Assembly (NCBI GenBank): GCA_034331105.1
Contig: JAXQGB010000014.1
Span: 124,001-188,000 of the forward strand
DNA: 64,000 nucleotides
Source of the DNA: Caenicola sp034331105
GTDB taxonomy: Bacteria > Synergistota > Synergistia > Synergistales > Synergistaceae
Reading direction: 5' to 3'
Below are positions 62,364 through 64,000 of the stretch, one piece after another. Position 1 is the first letter of the stretch. Each line of letters begins with the position of its first letter. The notes below the pieces were generated by a model. The model made no database searches and was not told the DNA's origin. It saw only the letters and a program-made list of their open reading frames with translations. The position numbers and the translations under genes are program-made.

Positions 62364-62795
62364 TCACCCCCTGATGCACCTGTGAAGATCACAACGAAGA
62401 ATTCCGCATTCCCGCAAGGTATCTTCCATTAATGCAAAGTCGACATACTTATAGTCGTAGTCAATTTTGTCAGGCATGTCACCTGGTATTCTTTTGATCT
62501 CACATTCTCGGAAAATGTTCATAGCTGATTCGATTAGTCCAAGTGAATCGGTGTCAAAAGGAATGTGTCTATCTTTGTTGTCTCTGCTCAGAACAAGCGT
62601 CCTGTAAGGCTGTTGAGCAGGCTTGAAATTTCCGTATAACGGGCTCGCTACAAGTTTCCATCCCTGATGGATCATGTCTCTTGCAACAGTGAGGACTGAT
62701 ATCGCAGGGCCATCAATAAGCCTTGCATCATCAACACATTCCGCAAGGTCTTTGTTGTTCGTTATACAGGCATAAAAAAAAGGGAACAAGACCAC
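62364..62795 (-). CDS. grdX: GrdX-family protein
   Basis: About 143 residues. Matches the small protein found at the head of glycine, sarcosine and betaine reductase operons: ACITNNKDLAECV at the N-terminus, VLTVARDMIHQGWKLVASPL in the middle and RTLVLSRDN later. Its biochemical role is not known to me. The start is uncertain: GTG at 62795 has GGGAGG about ten bases upstream; a TTG at 62816 is also in frame. It is the first gene behind the glycine riboswitch, 61 bases before grdE. Confidence 0.82.
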   Translation of the reverse strand: MVLFPFFYACITNNKDLAECVDDARLIDGPAISVLTVARDMIHQGWKLVASPLYGNFKPAQQPYRTLVLSRDNKDRHIPFDTDSLGLIESAMNIFRECEIKRIPGDMPDKIDYDYKYVDFALMEDTLRECGILRCDLHRCIRG

Positions 62796-62865
62796 AGGAA
62801 CCCCGCCTCCCAGCAAGAGATCCTCTGTCCCCGTTCCCTAAAAGTCAAATAAACGACCCTTAGCC

Positions 62866-62974
62866 GTCTTCAGAGTACTGTCCGGCAGCAATCCTTATGC
62901 CTGAGAGTTTCAGCTTAAAAAGCCTTGCCCCTTCGGCGCTCCCGGCAAAAAACCGGGAGTCTCTCTTGCTGCTT
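62866..62974 (-). ncRNA. Glycine riboswitch (gcvT-type aptamer)
   Basis: The minus strand carries the aptamer core: P1 arms GCAGCAA (62972-62966) and TTGCTGC (62891-62885), GAGAG paired with CTCTC, a GC-rich arm with the loop TTTTTT, the conserved CGCCGAAGGGGCAA and GAAACTCTCAGGCA segments, and CGGACAG after P1. One aptamer is seen, not the usual tandem. It lies in the leader of grdX, about 90 bases before the start, so glycine should control the reductase operon. No strong terminator follows; a weak ACGGC/GTCGT hairpin with T-rich tail near 62860-62840 may be the expression platform. Confidence 0.9.
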
Positions 62975-62991
62975 TCATACAGATTATTGTC

Positions 62992-63019
62992 AGTATAACA
63001 AGAGCTACGGTCTTGTCAA
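62992..63019 (-). promoter_or_regulatory. Promoter of the grd operon, nested in a terminator hairpin
   Basis: On the minus strand TTGACA (63019-63014), 16 bases, TATACT (62997-62992). Transcription would start near 62985, just before the riboswitch. The -35 box lies in the loop and the spacer in the downstream arm of the hairpin at 62997-63034. Confidence 0.8.
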
Positions 63020-63034
63020 CCGTAGCTCTTGTTT
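62997..63034 (-). terminator. Terminator hairpin after the NSS transporter gene
   Basis: Fourteen-base perfect arms AACAAGAGCTACGG (62997-63010) and its complement (63020-63033) with a nine-base loop. It lies 40 bases past the transporter stop. T-run on the minus side is short. Confidence 0.75.
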
Positions 63035-63073
63035 TGCTAAAAAATATTATTTAACAAACTTATAAGATGCTGT

Positions 63074-64000
63074 TTACCACTTAAGTCCCGTTATGAATAT
63101 AATACCAATGCATACAGGTGCCACAACGCGGCATATCCAAAGCCAGGTTGTGTACATCGGGAATACAAGCTTGCCGTTGTCAGTAACTTCAGCCTTGGCA
63201 CCATCTGTCCATACCCATCCAACGAAGACTGCGATAAAGATACCACCAAGAGGCATAATGACGTTGTTGGTAAGGAAATCTGCAGCATCAAGGAAATCTT
63301 TGCCTGCGATCTGCGGTATATGTCCTCCGACAGACAGAGCTGAGGGTATACCCAGCAGAGCGATCGCTGTTCCCATGACTATTGCCGCCTTTGCCCTGCT
63401 CCACTTGAGCTGGTCGATAGCATAAGTAACGACAACTTCAAGGAGAGAGATGGCAGAAGTAAGCGCAGCGATAAAGAGGAGCAGGAAGAATGCGAAGGAG
63501 AATATCGATCCCATAGGCATCTTCGCGAAAACTGCGGGAAGTGTTACAAATGTAAGTCCTGGACCTGCTCCGGGCTCTACTCCAAAAGCAAAAACTGCCG
63601 GGAAGATGGCAAAACCAGCAAGGATGGCAACAGAGGTATCAAGAAAAACGACTGTCCTTGCTATCGAAGGCAGGTAGTCTTGTTTTCCAAGGTAGCTGCC
63701 GTAAGTTATCATGCAGCCCATACCAAGGGAGAGCGAGAAAAATCCCTGTCCAACGGCCGCAAGCACAGCTTCTCCTGTAAGTTTCGAGAAGTCAGGTTTA
63801 AGATAGAATTCAAGTCCTGCGCCTGCACCCGGGAGTGTTACTGAACGGACGATCAGGACGAGGAGCAAAACAAAGAGAGCCGGCATAAGGATCTTGCAGC
63901 TTTTTTCAATACCGCCGCTGATGCCTTTGTAAACAATTCCGCTGACTATAGCCATTACAGCAACATGGTAGGCTATTGACTGTACAGGATCTGAAACGAA
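63074..64000 (-). CDS. Sodium-dependent amino-acid transporter (NSS family), partial (5' end beyond window)
   Basis: 309 codons are inside the window; the frame stays open to the edge, so the N-terminal third (TM1-5) is missing. Six or seven hydrophobic segments are seen. FGVEPGAGPGLTFVTLP and FFSLSLGMGCMITYGSYL correspond to conserved NSS segments and match the paralogue at 23076-24488 closely (the same order of GVEPGAGPGL and GMGTMITYGSYF-type motifs). It would import an amino acid with Na+. It directly precedes the glycine riboswitch and grd operon on the same strand, so glycine or alanine is a likely substrate, by inference. Confidence 0.92.
   Translation of the reverse strand, partial: FVSDPVQSIAYHVAVMAIVSGIVYKGISGGIEKSCKILMPALFVLLLVLIVRSVTLPGAGAGLEFYLKPDFSKLTGEAVLAAVGQGFFSLSLGMGCMITYGSYLGKQDYLPSIARTVVFLDTSVAILAGFAIFPAVFAFGVEPGAGPGLTFVTLPAVFAKMPMGSIFSFAFFLLLFIAALTSAISLLEVVVTYAIDQLKWSRAKAAIVMGTAIALLGIPSALSVGGHIPQIAGKDFLDAADFLTNNVIMPLGGIFIAVFVGWVWTDGAKAEVTDNGKLVFPMYTTWLWICRVVAPVCIGIIFITGLKW

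Noticed and set aside
62820..63000. Second glycine aptamer (tandem riboswitch)
   Set aside because: Only one set of conserved aptamer segments is present between the promoter and grdX.
1..64000. CRISPR arrays, tRNA or rRNA genes, IS elements, prophage or toxin-antitoxin pairs
   Set aside because: Looked for repeated spacers, cloverleaf-like segments, transposase motifs and paired small ORFs; none was convincing.

Overview
The window looks like a chromosome segment of an anaerobic, amino-acid- and peptide-fermenting bacterium with an LPS outer membrane, most likely a member of the Synergistota (Synergistetes). This rests on four things seen together: a near-complete lipid A/Kdo operon, a glycine reductase operon with a UGA-encoded selenoprotein, many amino-acid transporters, racemases and PLP lyases, and low-potential redox proteins (ferredoxin, rubredoxin, Etf). 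The phylum is inferred from gene content, not from a marker gene. No rRNA, tRNA, IS element, prophage or CRISPR array was seen. Coding density is high.

Layout. 0-10 kb: a 4Fe-4S ferredoxin (cut by the window edge) behind an Rrf2 regulator with a repeat-rich promoter; an Asp/Glu racemase; a class IV aminotransferase; alanine dehydrogenase; a class II aldolase; an MBL-fold hydrolase; and hisS-aspS. 10-14 kb: an L,D-transpeptidase, a small coiled-coil protein, and a two-gene amino-acid ABC importer in which the binding protein is fused to the permease. 13.7-20.5 kb (minus): pepA, amidohydrolase, a UPF0597 desulfidase-like enzyme and recD2. 20.6-23 kb (plus): an FAD oxidoreductase coupled to a K+ channel-like protein. 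23-31 kb: an amino-acid catabolic cluster (homoserine dehydrogenase, ornithine-racemase-like, threonine-dehydratase-like, ornithine-cyclodeaminase-like, EamA and NSS transporters) with a second dehydratase paralogue diverging from it.

32-44.5 kb (minus) is an operon for lipid A and Kdo: lpxI, lpxB, msbA, an lpxK fused to a second glycosyltransferase-like domain, kdsA, kdsD, waaA (which appears to start at a CTG directly after the kdsD stop), an unrecognised gene, kdsB and an ELM1-family gene. 44.6-52.2 kb holds a ZIP transporter, an HD protein, and an operon of transketolase, trmI, queH, an AIR-synthase-like gene, an M24 peptidase and rubredoxin. 52.3-55.6 kb (plus) is etfB-etfA-glcD, resembling electron-confurcating lactate dehydrogenase systems.

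55.6-56.6 kb: a strong promoter, a 27-codon Met/Cys-rich ORF, an intrinsic terminator, then a MetQ-family binding protein. This has the layout of a peptide-leader attenuator and is the most interesting unexplained structure here. 56.7-63 kb (minus) is the glycine reductase locus grdX-grdE-grdB(Sec), then grdC-grdD, under a glycine riboswitch whose promoter is buried in the terminator hairpin of the preceding NSS transporter gene. grdA and thioredoxin genes are absent from the window.

The genes fit one lifestyle: peptides are cleaved (PepA, M24 peptidase), amino acids are imported (ABC, NSS, MetQ), racemised, deaminated and reduced (alanine dehydrogenase, PLP lyases, glycine reductase), and electrons are moved through ferredoxin, rubredoxin and Etf.
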